Assembly: GCF_900184685.1 (NCBI RefSeq)
Contig: NZ_FXXL01000006.1
Coordinates: 62,001-126,000 of the forward strand
Direction: 5' to 3'
DNA from: Butyricimonas sp. Marseille-P3923
GTDB taxonomy: Bacteria; Bacteroidota; Bacteroidia; Bacteroidales; Marinifilaceae
Length of the DNA stretch: 64,000 nt
Shown here piece after piece: positions 1 through 8,682 of this stretch (positions within the stretch are counted from its first letter, which is position 1; every line of letters begins with the position of its first letter). Position numbers and translations under genes: made by a program. The notes under the pieces were generated by a model that was not told the DNA's origin, ran no database searches, and saw only the letters and a program-made list of their open reading frames with translations.

Positions 1-199
1 ATCCGTCGAGGCACTCTTTCAACGTGCCATCAACTTTATCCATTACCTGCAAGAAAACTTCCCGAATCAACGCATCGTTGCCATCGGTCACGGGGCATTC
101 AACCGGGCTATCATCGCGTACCTTGAAGGGAAACACCCTATCGACATGATAGACCTCCCTATCATGGAAAACACAACCCGTGTCTATTATAAAATATAA
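1..199 (+). CDS. Histidine phosphatase family protein, C-terminal part (CobC-like), 5' truncated
   Basis: An open frame enters from the left edge (first full codon at position 2) and stops at 197-199. The visible 65 residues contain VAIGHGAFNRAI, the second catalytic-histidine motif of the phosphoglycerate-mutase-like phosphatases. Next to cobalamin genes this is most likely CobC (alpha-ribazole-5'-phosphate phosphatase), which acts in nucleotide-loop assembly. That assignment rests on context, because the N-terminal RHG motif lies outside the window. The adenosyltransferase gene starts 60 bp downstream on the same strand. Confidence 0.7.
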   Translation, partial: SVEALFQRAINFIHYLQENFPNQRIVAIGHGAFNRAIIAYLEGKHPIDMIDLPIMENTTRVYYKI

Positions 200-225
200 A
201 CAATAATCGAGAATTGGAAATCCCC

Positions 226-256
226 ATTTTCAATTTTCAACTTTCAATTTTCAATT
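226..256 (+). repeat. TTTTCAA heptamer array, left arm of a perfect 31-bp inverted repeat
   Basis: Four TTTTCAA-type units (the third reads CTTTCAA) in 7-bp register end 3 bp before the ATG at 260. The reverse complement of 226-256 is found without mismatch at 827-857, so the pair brackets the adenosyltransferase gene. No promoter was recognised in this short gap. Confidence 0.9.
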
Positions 257-259
257 ATT

Positions 260-832
260 ATGAGGATATACACGAAAGGAGGAGATAAAGGAACCACCGG
301 AATACACGGGGGTAGCCGGGTAGATAAAGATGACATCCGCATCGAGGCAAACGGAACGCTCGACGAACTGAACGCGTCGTTGGGGGTCATCCGGGCTCTT
401 TTGAACAAAGAGGACGAACGCCAAGAAGTATTAGCGTACCTTCAACGCTCGTTGATGACCGTCATGTCACAAGTGGCAACCCCTTCCGCTATCCGGGCAC
501 AGAACCCGAACAAACTCCCGGAGGCTCTGGATACATTTTGCGAGCAACAAATTGACCGGATGAATAACGAGATGCAACACCCCTCTACACATTTCGTGTT
601 ACCGGGTGGAACAATGATTTCCGCCCAATGCCACGTGGCACGCACCATCGCACGGAGAGCCGAAAGACGTTTATGGACACTAAACCGCACGGATGAAGTT
701 CCCCCTCTCATCCTTCGCTTCATGAATCGCCTGTCCGATTTGCTTTTCACCATGGCACGCTGGGATATGGATAAAGAAGGCTCGGAAGAGGAAAAATGGA
801 AAGCCTTTCTTTACAAGAAAAAAAGCAATTGA
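260..832 (+). CDS. cobA/pduO: PduO-type corrinoid adenosyltransferase
   Basis: Transfers the 5'-deoxyadenosyl group from ATP to reduced corrinoid, giving the adenosylated form. The N-terminus MRIYTKGGDKGTTGI matches the ATP-binding motif of PduO-type (not CobA/BtuR-type) enzymes. Near residues 121-140 CHVARTIARRAERRL is the conserved ATP-binding arginine helix, followed by NRLSDLLFTMAR. At 190 aa it is full length. The start follows the heptamer array by 3 bp, and the TGA stop lies inside the right arm of the same inverted repeat. It is probably co-transcribed with cobQ, cobD and cbiB. The fold and family are clear; the symbol is used loosely for the activity. Confidence 0.93.
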   Translation: MRIYTKGGDKGTTGIHGGSRVDKDDIRIEANGTLDELNASLGVIRALLNKEDERQEVLAYLQRSLMTVMSQVATPSAIRAQNPNKLPEALDTFCEQQIDRMNNEMQHPSTHFVLPGGTMISAQCHVARTIARRAERRLWTLNRTDEVPPLILRFMNRLSDLLFTMARWDMDKEGSEEEKWKAFLYKKKSN

Positions 833-857
833 AAATTGAAAGTTGAAAATTGAAAAT
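827..857 (+). repeat. Right arm of the 31-bp inverted repeat around the adenosyltransferase gene
   Basis: Exact reverse complement of 226-256. The last codons and the TGA (830-832) of the adenosyltransferase gene lie inside it. It is followed by a 39-bp segment of higher GC and then a second 7-bp-period array. Confidence 0.9.
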
Positions 858-896
858 GAAAAGAATCACGGAATAAGCGTCGGTTCGTGCGGCTGG

Positions 897-930
897 AATC
901 TAAAATCTAAAATTTAAAATCTAAAATTAA
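897..930 (+). repeat. ATCTAAA heptamer array upstream of cobQ
   Basis: Four ATCTAAA/ATTTAAA units in 7-bp register end 3 bp before the cobQ ATG (934). It has the same position relative to a start codon as the array at 226-256 but a different unit sequence. Confidence 0.8.
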
Positions 931-933
931 CAC

Positions 934-2409
934 ATGTTTCTTCGCTCTATCATGTTTGTCGGTACCTGCTCGGACGCGGGAAAAAGCATCATCAACACGG
1001 CATTTTGCCGTATATTCAAGCAGGACGGTTATCATCCCGCCCCCTTCAAGGCACAAAACATGTCCTTGAACTCTTTCTCCACCCCCGACGGGTTGGAAAT
1101 AGGACGAGCCCAAGCCGTACAGGCGGAAGCGTGCGGTATAGCCCCGGAAAGCGACATGAATCCCGTGCTACTGAAACCCACGAATGACCAAAACTCGCAA
1201 GTGGTAGTAAACGGGAAGCCCGTCGGCAACATGTCCGCGAAAGCATACTTCATGTCCGACAACAAAGCCGGATTATTCAACGAAGCCTATGCCGCTTACG
1301 AGCGTTTGCGTGCCCGGTACAACCCGATAGTACTGGAAGGAGCCGGCAGCATATCCGAATTGAATCTCCGGGAACGGGATATCACCAACATGCGCATGGC
1401 ACTGCGCACCGATGCCGCCACCTATTTGGTCGCAGATATCGACCGGGGCGGCGTCTTCGGTTCCGTCTACGGTTCCATCGCCCTACTGTCGGAAGAAGAA
1501 AAACGCCAAATGAAAGGAATCATCATCAACAAGTTCCGGGGGGACAGCTCCCTTTTCGACGAAGGACGTCGCCTACTGCACGAATTGACAGGCATACCCG
1601 TCGTCGGGGTCATCCCTTACTTCCGGGATATCTATATCGAGGAGGAAGACTCCGTTTCCTTGGAAACCAAACACGTGAAAGCGGAAAGCGGGAAAATCAA
1701 CGTCGCTATCGTGCTGTTGAAAAGGATGTCCAACTTCACTGATTTCAACGTACTGGAAAGAGATGAGCGATTCCACGCTTATTACACGAACAACACGGAC
1801 GAAATCCGTAAAGCCGATATCATCATCCTGCCCGGCACCAAAAACACAATAGCGGATTTACAGAATATCCGGGCAAACGGCATCGCTGAGGCAATCATTC
1901 GTGCCCACAAAGACGGGAAAAAAGTAATCGGCATCTGCGGCGGCTACCAAATGCTGGGCGCCCGCATCGAGGACCCCGACCAGATTGAAGGCGACATACC
2001 CGCCATACCGGGCTTGGGTATCCTCCCACTCGTCACGGTCATGGAACCGGAGAAAGTCACACGACAACGCCAATTCAACTTCCGCGATTACCCGGAAACT
2101 TGCCAAGGGTACGAAATCCACATGGGACGCACCGTCCTGCTCGACGGGGCATCCGCATCGCCTCTCAACCGGCTACCCGACGGACAGGCGGACGGCTACC
2201 TGCTCAGCGACAAATGCTGGGGCACTTACCTTCACGGCATTTTGGACAACAACGTCGTACTGAATGACTTGGCAACAGGTCTAACCCAAGCCTCGCCTAC
2301 AACATTCGACTACGCCGAGTTCAAGGAACAACAATATGACAAACTAGCCCGGCACGTGCGAGCGTGTGTTGACATGGACTATATATATTCCACACTTAAA
2401 ACCAAATAA
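934..2409 (+). CDS. cobQ: Cobyric acid synthase
   Basis: Glutamine-dependent amidation of the b, d, e and g carboxylates of adenosyl-cobyrinic acid a,c-diamide, giving cobyric acid; cytoplasmic and ATP-consuming. The 491-aa protein has the family's usual length. The N-terminal half is a dethiobiotin-synthetase-like ATPase with a P-loop-type segment (VGTCSDAGKSI, residues ~9-19). The C-terminal half is a class I glutamine amidotransferase with the nucleophile in GICGGYQMLG (Cys ~334) and the histidine in GTYLHGI (~432). cobD begins 2 bp after the stop, so translation is probably coupled. CbiP is the equivalent name in the anaerobic pathway. Confidence 0.96.
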   Translation: MFLRSIMFVGTCSDAGKSIINTAFCRIFKQDGYHPAPFKAQNMSLNSFSTPDGLEIGRAQAVQAEACGIAPESDMNPVLLKPTNDQNSQVVVNGKPVGNMSAKAYFMSDNKAGLFNEAYAAYERLRARYNPIVLEGAGSISELNLRERDITNMRMALRTDAATYLVADIDRGGVFGSVYGSIALLSEEEKRQMKGIIINKFRGDSSLFDEGRRLLHELTGIPVVGVIPYFRDIYIEEEDSVSLETKHVKAESGKINVAIVLLKRMSNFTDFNVLERDERFHAYYTNNTDEIRKADIIILPGTKNTIADLQNIRANGIAEAIIRAHKDGKKVIGICGGYQMLGARIEDPDQIEGDIPAIPGLGILPLVTVMEPEKVTRQRQFNFRDYPETCQGYEIHMGRTVLLDGASASPLNRLPDGQADGYLLSDKCWGTYLHGILDNNVVLNDLATGLTQASPTTFDYAEFKEQQYDKLARHVRACVDMDYIYSTLKTK

Positions 2410-2411
2410 CA

Positions 2412-3422
2412 ATGCTAAACGGACATGGTGACGACCTGTTTCAGACAGGAATAAATATTAAAGCCAATTTCTCCACGAATGTATGGTACGACGCAGACGA
2501 GGATATCATCCGCTCCGTCCTCAAGACACAAATCGACACGATATTCCATTACCCGGAACCCGCTGCCGAATCCTTTGTAAACGAGGTGGCAAACAGCCAC
2601 AACCTGACACCGCGCAACGTGATTGCCGGGAACGGTGCAACCGAACTGTTTTACCTCATCGCCCACGCTTTCGAGGGGGCGAAAACGATACTACCGGTAC
2701 CTTCCTTCAGTGAATACGAAGACGCTTGTACATTATACAACCACCAACTCTCATTCATCCCTTTGGAAAACTTCCAACCCATCGCGGGAGATTTGATGTT
2801 TATCTGTAACCCGAACAACCCGAACGGGTACATCTGGACGCGAGAACAAATAGAATATATCCTGCAACAATTCCCGGACATGACGCTTGTCGTGGATGAA
2901 TCATTCATCAACTTCGCCCCGACAGCAGAAACCAGCGAACCGCTATTGTCCCGCTACCCGAATCTATTGATAATACATTCCATGACCAAGAATTTCGCCA
3001 TCCCCGGCTTACGCTTGGGCTACATGCTGGGAAATGAAGCCTTGATAGAACGCATCCGGGCTTTCAAATCCCCGTGGAGCGTCAATTCGCTGGCTATCGA
3101 GGTCGGTAAATTCTTACTTAAAAACGGGAAATACCTACTCCCCGACACGAGCCGACTGATGAAACGAAAACAACAATTCGTCAACCAACTCGACAACCTT
3201 CCCGGTTTCATCCCGTTGAATTCAGGTACTTCATTCTTCCTCGTGCACACGAAATTCGACACGAGGCAACTGAAACAACATCTCATCGAACAACACGGGA
3301 TTCTAATCCGGGACGCCTCCAACTTCCGCGGATTGGATGAACACTACTTCCGGATAAACACCCTCTCCGAAGAGAAAAACCAAATGCTCGTGAACGCGCT
3401 AAAAAATTTAGAATTAAAATGA
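2412..3422 (+). CDS. cobD: PLP-dependent L-threonine-O-3-phosphate decarboxylase (CobD) / class I-II aminotransferase
   Basis: CobD decarboxylates threonine phosphate to (R)-1-amino-2-propanol phosphate, the linker attached by CbiB. The 336-aa protein has the aminotransferase fold-type I signature: NPNNPNG, the PLP-ring aspartate in VVDESFINF, and the Schiff-base lysine in SMTKNFAIPGLRLGY. Histidinol-phosphate aminotransferase is its closest relative and cannot be excluded by sequence alone. The position between cobQ and cbiB (2-bp gap before, 4-bp overlap after) makes CobD the better call. Confidence 0.9.
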   Translation: MLNGHGDDLFQTGINIKANFSTNVWYDADEDIIRSVLKTQIDTIFHYPEPAAESFVNEVANSHNLTPRNVIAGNGATELFYLIAHAFEGAKTILPVPSFSEYEDACTLYNHQLSFIPLENFQPIAGDLMFICNPNNPNGYIWTREQIEYILQQFPDMTLVVDESFINFAPTAETSEPLLSRYPNLLIIHSMTKNFAIPGLRLGYMLGNEALIERIRAFKSPWSVNSLAIEVGKFLLKNGKYLLPDTSRLMKRKQQFVNQLDNLPGFIPLNSGTSFFLVHTKFDTRQLKQHLIEQHGILIRDASNFRGLDEHYFRINTLSEEKNQMLVNALKNLELK

Positions 3423-4375
3423 ATTCATTTTCAATTTTCAATTTTCAATTTTCAATTATAATCGTTCCCCTCGTCATCGGGTACCTGCTCGATTTACTTT
3501 TCGGTGACCCGAGAAAGTTGCCCCATCCCATCGTGGCTTTCGGGAATATCATCGCTTGGTGCGAACGACATTTAAACAAAGGGAGCCGTCGGAAAACCAA
3601 AGGTTGCTTCATCGCTATCGGGTTGCCTCTCGCCACCCTCTGCACGGGGGGAGTACTCGCGTGGGGTTCTTGGCTCATTCATCCCGCCGTCTATTACATC
3701 GTTGCCTCCGTTTTCGTCTTCTACGGTCTGGCAAACCATAGCCTTATTCAAGAAGGCGGGGAAGTGATTCGCACGCTCGAAACGCGAGGATTGGAAGCCG
3801 GAAGAAAACGCCTTTCATGGATAGTGGGACGCGACACCCGTCAATTGCCCCCGAAAAAGATATACACTGCCGTACTAGAAACGATGGCGGAGAACCTCAG
3901 CGACGGAGTCGTCGCACCGCTATTCTTCTACGCCTTGGGCGGCTTTCCCGCCATGATGATGTACAAGATGGTAAACACCCTCGATTCCATGCTCGGGTAT
4001 AAAGATGCCCGTTACAAGGACTTCGGCTGTTGTTCCGCGCATCTCGACGACATTTTGAATTACATCCCCGCCCGATTAACAGCTCTCCTAATGGCCTTAT
4101 CCGGCTATCGAAAAGGCATTTTCAGCTTCATTCGAAAATACGCCCGGCAACACGCCAGTCCCAATTCCGGCTACCCCGAATCGGCGATGGCAGGCATCTT
4201 GAATTGCCGCTTCGGCGGACCCAACATCTACCACGGTATCCTCGTCGAAAAACCCTATATCGGCAGCAACGACCGGGAACTATCCGGCAGGGATTACAAA
4301 CGAGCCGCCCGCGTCAATCAAACCGTGTGCCTCGTTACCGTCTTACTGATTTGCACTATTTATTCCATCATATAA
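3419..4375 (+). CDS. cbiB: Adenosylcobinamide-phosphate synthase
   Basis: Integral membrane enzyme joining the aminopropanol (phosphate) arm to adenosylcobyric acid. The 318-aa protein carries the family hallmark GYLLDLLFGDP near residues 21-31 and several hydrophobic segments. ATGA overlap with cobD (ATG at 3419, TGA 3420-3422) implies coupling. The first ~14 residues (NSFSIFNFQFSI) are encoded by a TTTTCAA repeat array of the kind normally found in the intergenic gaps here, so this N-terminus is probably a lineage-specific addition. No alternative ATG lies between the array and the conserved core. Confidence 0.94.
   Translation: MNSFSIFNFQFSIIIVPLVIGYLLDLLFGDPRKLPHPIVAFGNIIAWCERHLNKGSRRKTKGCFIAIGLPLATLCTGGVLAWGSWLIHPAVYYIVASVFVFYGLANHSLIQEGGEVIRTLETRGLEAGRKRLSWIVGRDTRQLPPKKIYTAVLETMAENLSDGVVAPLFFYALGGFPAMMMYKMVNTLDSMLGYKDARYKDFGCCSAHLDDILNYIPARLTALLMALSGYRKGIFSFIRKYARQHASPNSGYPESAMAGILNCRFGGPNIYHGILVEKPYIGSNDRELSGRDYKRAARVNQTVCLVTVLLICTIYSII
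3428..3455 (+). repeat. TTTTCAA x4 array inside the cbiB coding sequence
   Basis: Four perfect TTTTCAA units in tandem, in frame within codons 4-13 of cbiB. The sequence is nearly identical to intergenic arrays at 226, 19568 and 57384. Confidence 0.9.
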
Positions 4376-4376
4376 A

Positions 4377-4479
4377 GATGGTGTGTCGCAACACACCATC
4401 GCAGACTTTAAGAGCCGAAGGCTCAACTTTACGAACTTTATAAACTTTATGAACCGGAGGTGTGTTCCGACACACCTCC
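4377..4479. terminator. Three-hairpin convergent terminator region between cbiB and ferritin
   Basis: Hairpin 1 (4377-4400) has a 10-bp perfect stem and 4-base loop, starting 1 base after the cbiB stop. Hairpin 2 (4412-4424) is GAGCC-gaa-GGCTC. Hairpin 3 (4456-4479) again has a 10-bp perfect stem with a 4-base loop and the same GGTGTGT core as hairpin 1. Between them lies A/T-rich 9-bp-period repeat. It sits between convergent genes and probably terminates both. Confidence 0.7.
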
Positions 4480-4485
4480 ATTAAT

Positions 4486-4968
4486 TTATTTCCGTCCCCC
4501 CAACTTATCGTCCATATACACGAGATTGTGCCCGTCCAATTTCCGAAGACGCTCCACGATTGTTTGCGCGGTATCTTCCTCTTCCACTTGTTCGTTCACG
4601 AATCCATTGATAAAATTCTGGGCAGCTTTATCACCTTCCTTGATAGCGACATCCAGCAAATCATCAATCAATTTAGAAACATGGCACTCGTGTTCATAAA
4701 CATGCTCGAACACCTCCAACGGCGTCCCCCATGCCGCGGGCACCACGTCGATTTGCCCAATCTCGATATTTCCACCGCGTTTAATCACGAAATCAATCAT
4801 CTCGTAAGCGTGCTCCAACTCCTCTTTAGACTGTGCTTTCATCCATGATGCCATCCCGGGATACCCACTCTGGGCGAAATACACGGACATTGACAAATAC
4901 AAGTTAGAAGACCACATCTCGGCATTCACCTGAGCGTTAAACGCTTTCACTAAATTCTCTTTCATCAT
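4486..4968 (-). CDS. ftnA: Ferritin (bacterial non-haem, FtnA type)
   Basis: Iron-storage protein forming a 24-subunit shell, oxidising Fe(II) at a di-iron site. The 160-aa protein keeps the ferroxidase ligands at canonical numbering: E17 (NAEMWSS), E50 and H53 (EELEHAYE), the EHECHVSKLIDD helix, and Q in FVNEQVEEE. The numbering supports the first of two adjacent ATG codons (4968). It is monocistronic, convergent with cbiB and followed on the same strand by nothing. No promoter box was recognised upstream. Confidence 0.95.
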   Translation of the reverse strand: MMKENLVKAFNAQVNAEMWSSNLYLSMSVYFAQSGYPGMASWMKAQSKEELEHAYEMIDFVIKRGGNIEIGQIDVVPAAWGTPLEVFEHVYEHECHVSKLIDDLLDVAIKEGDKAAQNFINGFVNEQVEEEDTAQTIVERLRKLDGHNLVYMDDKLGGRK

Positions 4969-5069
4969 ATCTCTTTTATTTAAAGTTTATTCTATTCTCC
5001 GAATAAACCCGAACAAAACATATGCCACGCGACGCCCCCTGTCAAAAATACCCGCCGCGGGACAAATTG

Positions 5070-6395
5070 TCATTCCGAATCCCGTAACGCCATATTCAAC
5101 AATCGTTCCATCCCGCACTCCCCCCAGTAAAAATGGACGTAACTCGCTATTACATTTTTGTAACGGTAAACAGGTGTATCCACCCTTCCCCCTTTAGCAT
5201 TGTACACTTCTCCCACGCGAGCCACCTCTTCCGTCCCCGGTTTCACGCGGGAATAATGAAACTCATGCCCCCGAATCGCCTTACCGTTCAAGACCACTTC
5301 CCGGTACCCCAGCTTCAACTTCATGGGTTCCATGGTCGCTTCCCGACTCAAAACCCCGACCATGGGATAAGCGACACCATCCGTTCCGGCAATAGATTCA
5401 CACAAATACATCATTCCCCCACACTCCGCCAGCACACGCCCTCCCGCCTCGCAATAAGCACGAAGAGCCTGTTTCATCTCTTCATTTCCGCTTAATTCGG
5501 CAAGAAACAACTCGGGATACCCGCCCGGCAAATAAATCAAATCGGCTTCCGGCAACACGGTATCATGCAACGGGCTAAAAAACACGACCTCCCCCTCACG
5601 CTCCAAAGCCCCGATATTCTCCCGGTACATGAAATTAAAAGCCTCATCCCGCGCAACCGCAATCTTCATCTCTCCCCGTTCCGCGTCCCCGTTCACGCCA
5701 CATGCCGGGAAATCCGTCGTACAAATCTCCAGCAACCGCTCCACGTTCACGGTTTTAGCCATCACCTCCGCCACCCGATTGGCAAACTCGTCAAAACAGC
5801 AACTCCCGTCAATCGACAACCCCAAATGACGGGAAGGAATCACAATCCCTTCATCCTTGGGGATATACCCCAGAGCTTCAATCCCAACATCCTCGCAAGC
5901 CCCCCGCAGGTAAGCGTAATGCGACTCCGACGCCACGAAATTAAAGATAGCTCCGACAACACGAATCCCCGGGTAAAAATGCTTGAACCCATGTAACACG
6001 GGCGCCACGGAATAAGCCGTCGACTTGGCGTTCAACACCAGCACCACGGGAATCCCCAGCACCCCGGCAATCTCGGCACTACTTCCCCTCATCTTGTCAT
6101 ACCCGTCAAACAATCCCATAACTCCCTCCGTCACGCAGGCATCAGCCCCCGTCCCGTAACGGGAATAGATTTGCCGCACGTGTTCCGCCGAAGCCATAAA
6201 AGTATCCAGATTGACAGCCTCCTCCCCGGCAGCCATCGCGTGATGTTTCGTGTCAATATAATCCGGACCACATTTGAACGGCTGCACTTTCATTCCCTTG
6301 TTCCTCAACAATCGCAATAATCCCAACGTGAAAGTCGTCTTCCCACTACCGGAAGTCGCCGCACCAATCAATACTTGAGGTTTACGCATAATCAT
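5070..6395 (-). CDS. cbiA: Cobyrinic acid a,c-diamide synthase
   Basis: Amidates the a and c carboxylates of cobyrinic acid with glutamine and ATP. The N-terminal ATPase has a P-loop (GAATSGSGKTT, residues ~11-21). The C-terminal glutamine amidotransferase has Cys325 in LAECGGMMYLC and His421 in YVHFYWGE. Length (441 aa) is typical of CbiA/CobB. Start could be 6395 or the ATG six bases later (6389, MRKPQ), which fits homologues equally well. A TATCTTTG promoter box lies just upstream. It stands alone on the minus strand, separate from the main corrin operon. Confidence 0.94.
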   Translation of the reverse strand: MIMRKPQVLIGAATSGSGKTTFTLGLLRLLRNKGMKVQPFKCGPDYIDTKHHAMAAGEEAVNLDTFMASAEHVRQIYSRYGTGADACVTEGVMGLFDGYDKMRGSSAEIAGVLGIPVVLVLNAKSTAYSVAPVLHGFKHFYPGIRVVGAIFNFVASESHYAYLRGACEDVGIEALGYIPKDEGIVIPSRHLGLSIDGSCCFDEFANRVAEVMAKTVNVERLLEICTTDFPACGVNGDAERGEMKIAVARDEAFNFMYRENIGALEREGEVVFFSPLHDTVLPEADLIYLPGGYPELFLAELSGNEEMKQALRAYCEAGGRVLAECGGMMYLCESIAGTDGVAYPMVGVLSREATMEPMKLKLGYREVVLNGKAIRGHEFHYSRVKPGTEEVARVGEVYNAKGGRVDTPVYRYKNVIASYVHFYWGECGMERLLNMALRDSE

Positions 6396-6412
6396 CCATC
6401 ATTTGTTTATCG

Positions 6413-6420
6413 CAAAGATA
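6413..6420 (-). promoter_or_regulatory. Bacteroidetes -7 promoter box for cbiA
   Basis: Minus strand reads TATCTTTG, matching TAnnTTTG. A transcript would start near 6406, giving a leader of about 11-17 nt. A matching -33 box was not identified. Confidence 0.6.
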
Positions 6421-6568
6421 CAACACCCGAAGAATAAAAAATAAATACGAAACAAAATAATAGCGTAAACACAGTACTCAAATCCCATAAAAAGGATTCA
6501 CCGTTCTCACTACATATTAAATCTGTTTAAATTATAGCTATATAGATACACTTTAGTGTTTTTATATA

Positions 6569-6576
6569 TAACTTTG
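6569..6576 (+). promoter_or_regulatory. Bacteroidetes -7 promoter box for the LruC lipoprotein gene
   Basis: TAACTTTG matches TAnnTTTG, 25 bp before the ATG at 6602, in a strongly A/T-rich stretch. No clear -33 TTTG was found. Confidence 0.6.
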
Positions 6577-6601
6577 CATAAACATTAAAAGCCAAAAGAG
6601 G

Positions 6602-8611
6602 ATGAAAATCAACAAGAGCGTGTATGTGCTTTACCTATTTATTGGTGCACTAGTATTTGGGGGATGTAAAAAAGACGTTTATGACCCCAATAAAGACGAG
6701 TCGAAAAGTAATAATTCTGACTATTTGACTCGTGCAGAAAAATCACTGGATATCGATTACGGAATAAAAGGCTACAAAGCCGTATTCGAAATCTATACAG
6801 AAAACCCTATCGTTACTGAAAATGGCGTAAGCAAGAAAAAAGAAGGGGTAAACGCACCATTCAAAGTTTACACGAACGACGATTGTCAATACACGGGTTC
6901 TATCAGTTTACCCACGGCAACAGATAAAGTTTATCTTTATTCCGAATACATCGGTTTACCTGAATGCGTGGAATTGGAAGTCGGCGAGAGCGGCATCCGG
7001 TTCAATATGAAAGAATATAGAGAACAACAACAGTCCTCTGGAGCCAAAGCAGCAACCACTCTTGCTAAAAACGTATCACTTTCCCGTGCGGGAGGAGATA
7101 ATCCATATAATATTTCTGCCCCTCTCGGCACATGGAGTAATGGTGATTATTTTCAAAAAAATGGAATACCGAACTATTTGTTGAAAGAATATGATATTCC
7201 GGAAGGATTATTGAATCGAATCCAAAATACATTAGAAGGAATCGATAATTCTAAATACGTGAGATCTTCTGACGTTGTAAACATCAAAGTAATAGAAAAT
7301 GCCAGCATAAAACTTATTTTCTTGGACGGGAAGGGAGAGTATCGTAATGCAATGGGGTATTACTATTATAACTCAAAAAAAGAACTAACTGCAGAAGAAT
7401 TTAACGCTTTACCCAAATATTTAGCTTTTCCAAGTTGTACTGAATACAGCCGTCCCGGAGGAACTTTATGGGGAGGTGATAGAATCAAACTGATGTATTA
7501 TGGTGAAGACGGGAAAAGTGAAGGAAGTGAAACATTCCCGCAAGGAACAACTATCGGCTGGTTCTTACTTGCAAACGGATTTGAGGACTATGGTTACAAT
7601 TGTAAGGTTAATTACAACCCGAAGAAAGGCACTTGGTTCTCGAATGACGAATTTAATGAAGGAAAGATAAAAAGTTGCATAAGCATATATGACAAGGAAA
7701 GCAAAAAAACGATTCTTGGCATTGAAGACGGAGGTGATAAAGATTACAAAGATATTCTCTTCTACGTGGAGGCAACTCCGGACGAGGCTATCTATGATCC
7801 CAATAAACCGACCACCGACCCCGAAGTGCCTTTCGACCCCGAAACAAGTGGTGAAACCGTCGGTACATTAGCATTCGAGGACTTGTGGCCTAATAAAGGG
7901 GATTACGATATGAACGACGTGGTAATCACCTACAAGAGAAGTTACACCTTTGACAAAGACAATAACATCCTTGAAATCCAAAACTCTTTTACCCCTTACC
8001 ATGAAGGGGGTAAAATCCAAAGTGCATTCGGGTACCAGATTGACCTACCCCAAACATACGTGGACGAGGTAAAAATGACAAACAACAATACCTCTTCAGC
8101 CCAGCTTGATGCCAAAGGAATGGAAAAAGAGCAAGATAAAGCAACATTTATCCTCTTCGATGATTTGGGACAAGCCAAGAATAACGGAGAAATCACGTTG
8201 ACAATCAAACTCGCTGCGTCAGCAGGAGTAAAAGTGGATGATATTCAGAAGAATAAATTCTACAATCCATTTATTTGCGTCAGTAGAAGCAAAACAGGAA
8301 ACCCCGTAACCTCACTTCCCCGACGGGAAATACATCTCACAAATTACCCGCCGACCAAACTAGCGGACATTACAAATGATTTCGGACGATATGATGACCG
8401 GAGTGGTATTGACAAAGAAGGAAATGCTATTGGTCCTAAATATTATGTGGGTGATGAAACAAATCCCTACCCGTTCGCCATCGACCTTCCCATCACGGAC
8501 TATGTAGTTCCGGATGAATCCGTGAAAATAAACATATTCTATCCCGATTTCTTAAATTGGGTCAAAGAACCTACAAAATACGGGGATTGGTATAAAAATC
8601 CAAAGAAATAA
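6602..8611 (+). CDS. LruC domain-containing lipoprotein
   Basis: The 669-aa protein starts with a lipoprotein signal (hydrophobic core, then LVFGGC at ~17-22), so it is probably anchored to a membrane surface. The stretch around residues 420-445 (GTLAFEDLWPNKGDYDMNDV) is the hallmark of the LruC domain (DUF4842-type), found in Bacteroidetes and Leptospira surface proteins. Aspartate-rich runs suggest calcium binding, an inference. The molecular function of the family is unknown to me. It has its own promoter box and terminator and is not obviously tied to the cobalamin genes around it. Confidence 0.85.
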   Translation: MKINKSVYVLYLFIGALVFGGCKKDVYDPNKDESKSNNSDYLTRAEKSLDIDYGIKGYKAVFEIYTENPIVTENGVSKKKEGVNAPFKVYTNDDCQYTGSISLPTATDKVYLYSEYIGLPECVELEVGESGIRFNMKEYREQQQSSGAKAATTLAKNVSLSRAGGDNPYNISAPLGTWSNGDYFQKNGIPNYLLKEYDIPEGLLNRIQNTLEGIDNSKYVRSSDVVNIKVIENASIKLIFLDGKGEYRNAMGYYYYNSKKELTAEEFNALPKYLAFPSCTEYSRPGGTLWGGDRIKLMYYGEDGKSEGSETFPQGTTIGWFLLANGFEDYGYNCKVNYNPKKGTWFSNDEFNEGKIKSCISIYDKESKKTILGIEDGGDKDYKDILFYVEATPDEAIYDPNKPTTDPEVPFDPETSGETVGTLAFEDLWPNKGDYDMNDVVITYKRSYTFDKDNNILEIQNSFTPYHEGGKIQSAFGYQIDLPQTYVDEVKMTNNNTSSAQLDAKGMEKEQDKATFILFDDLGQAKNNGEITLTIKLAASAGVKVDDIQKNKFYNPFICVSRSKTGNPVTSLPRREIHLTNYPPTKLADITNDFGRYDDRSGIDKEGNAIGPKYYVGDETNPYPFAIDLPITDYVVPDESVKINIFYPDFLNWVKEPTKYGDWYKNPKK

Positions 8612-8637
8612 AACAATTCTTTTCTTTCATAAATAAC

Positions 8638-8664
8638 GAAACCGCCCCATCACGAGGCGGTTTC
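8638..8664. terminator. Bidirectional terminator hairpin
   Basis: GAAACCGCC - 9-base loop - GGCGGTTTC, a perfect 9-bp stem, lies between the LruC gene and the convergent peptidase gene. T-rich sequence follows. Confidence 0.8.
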
Positions 8665-8682
8665 ATTTATAATAAACTTACA

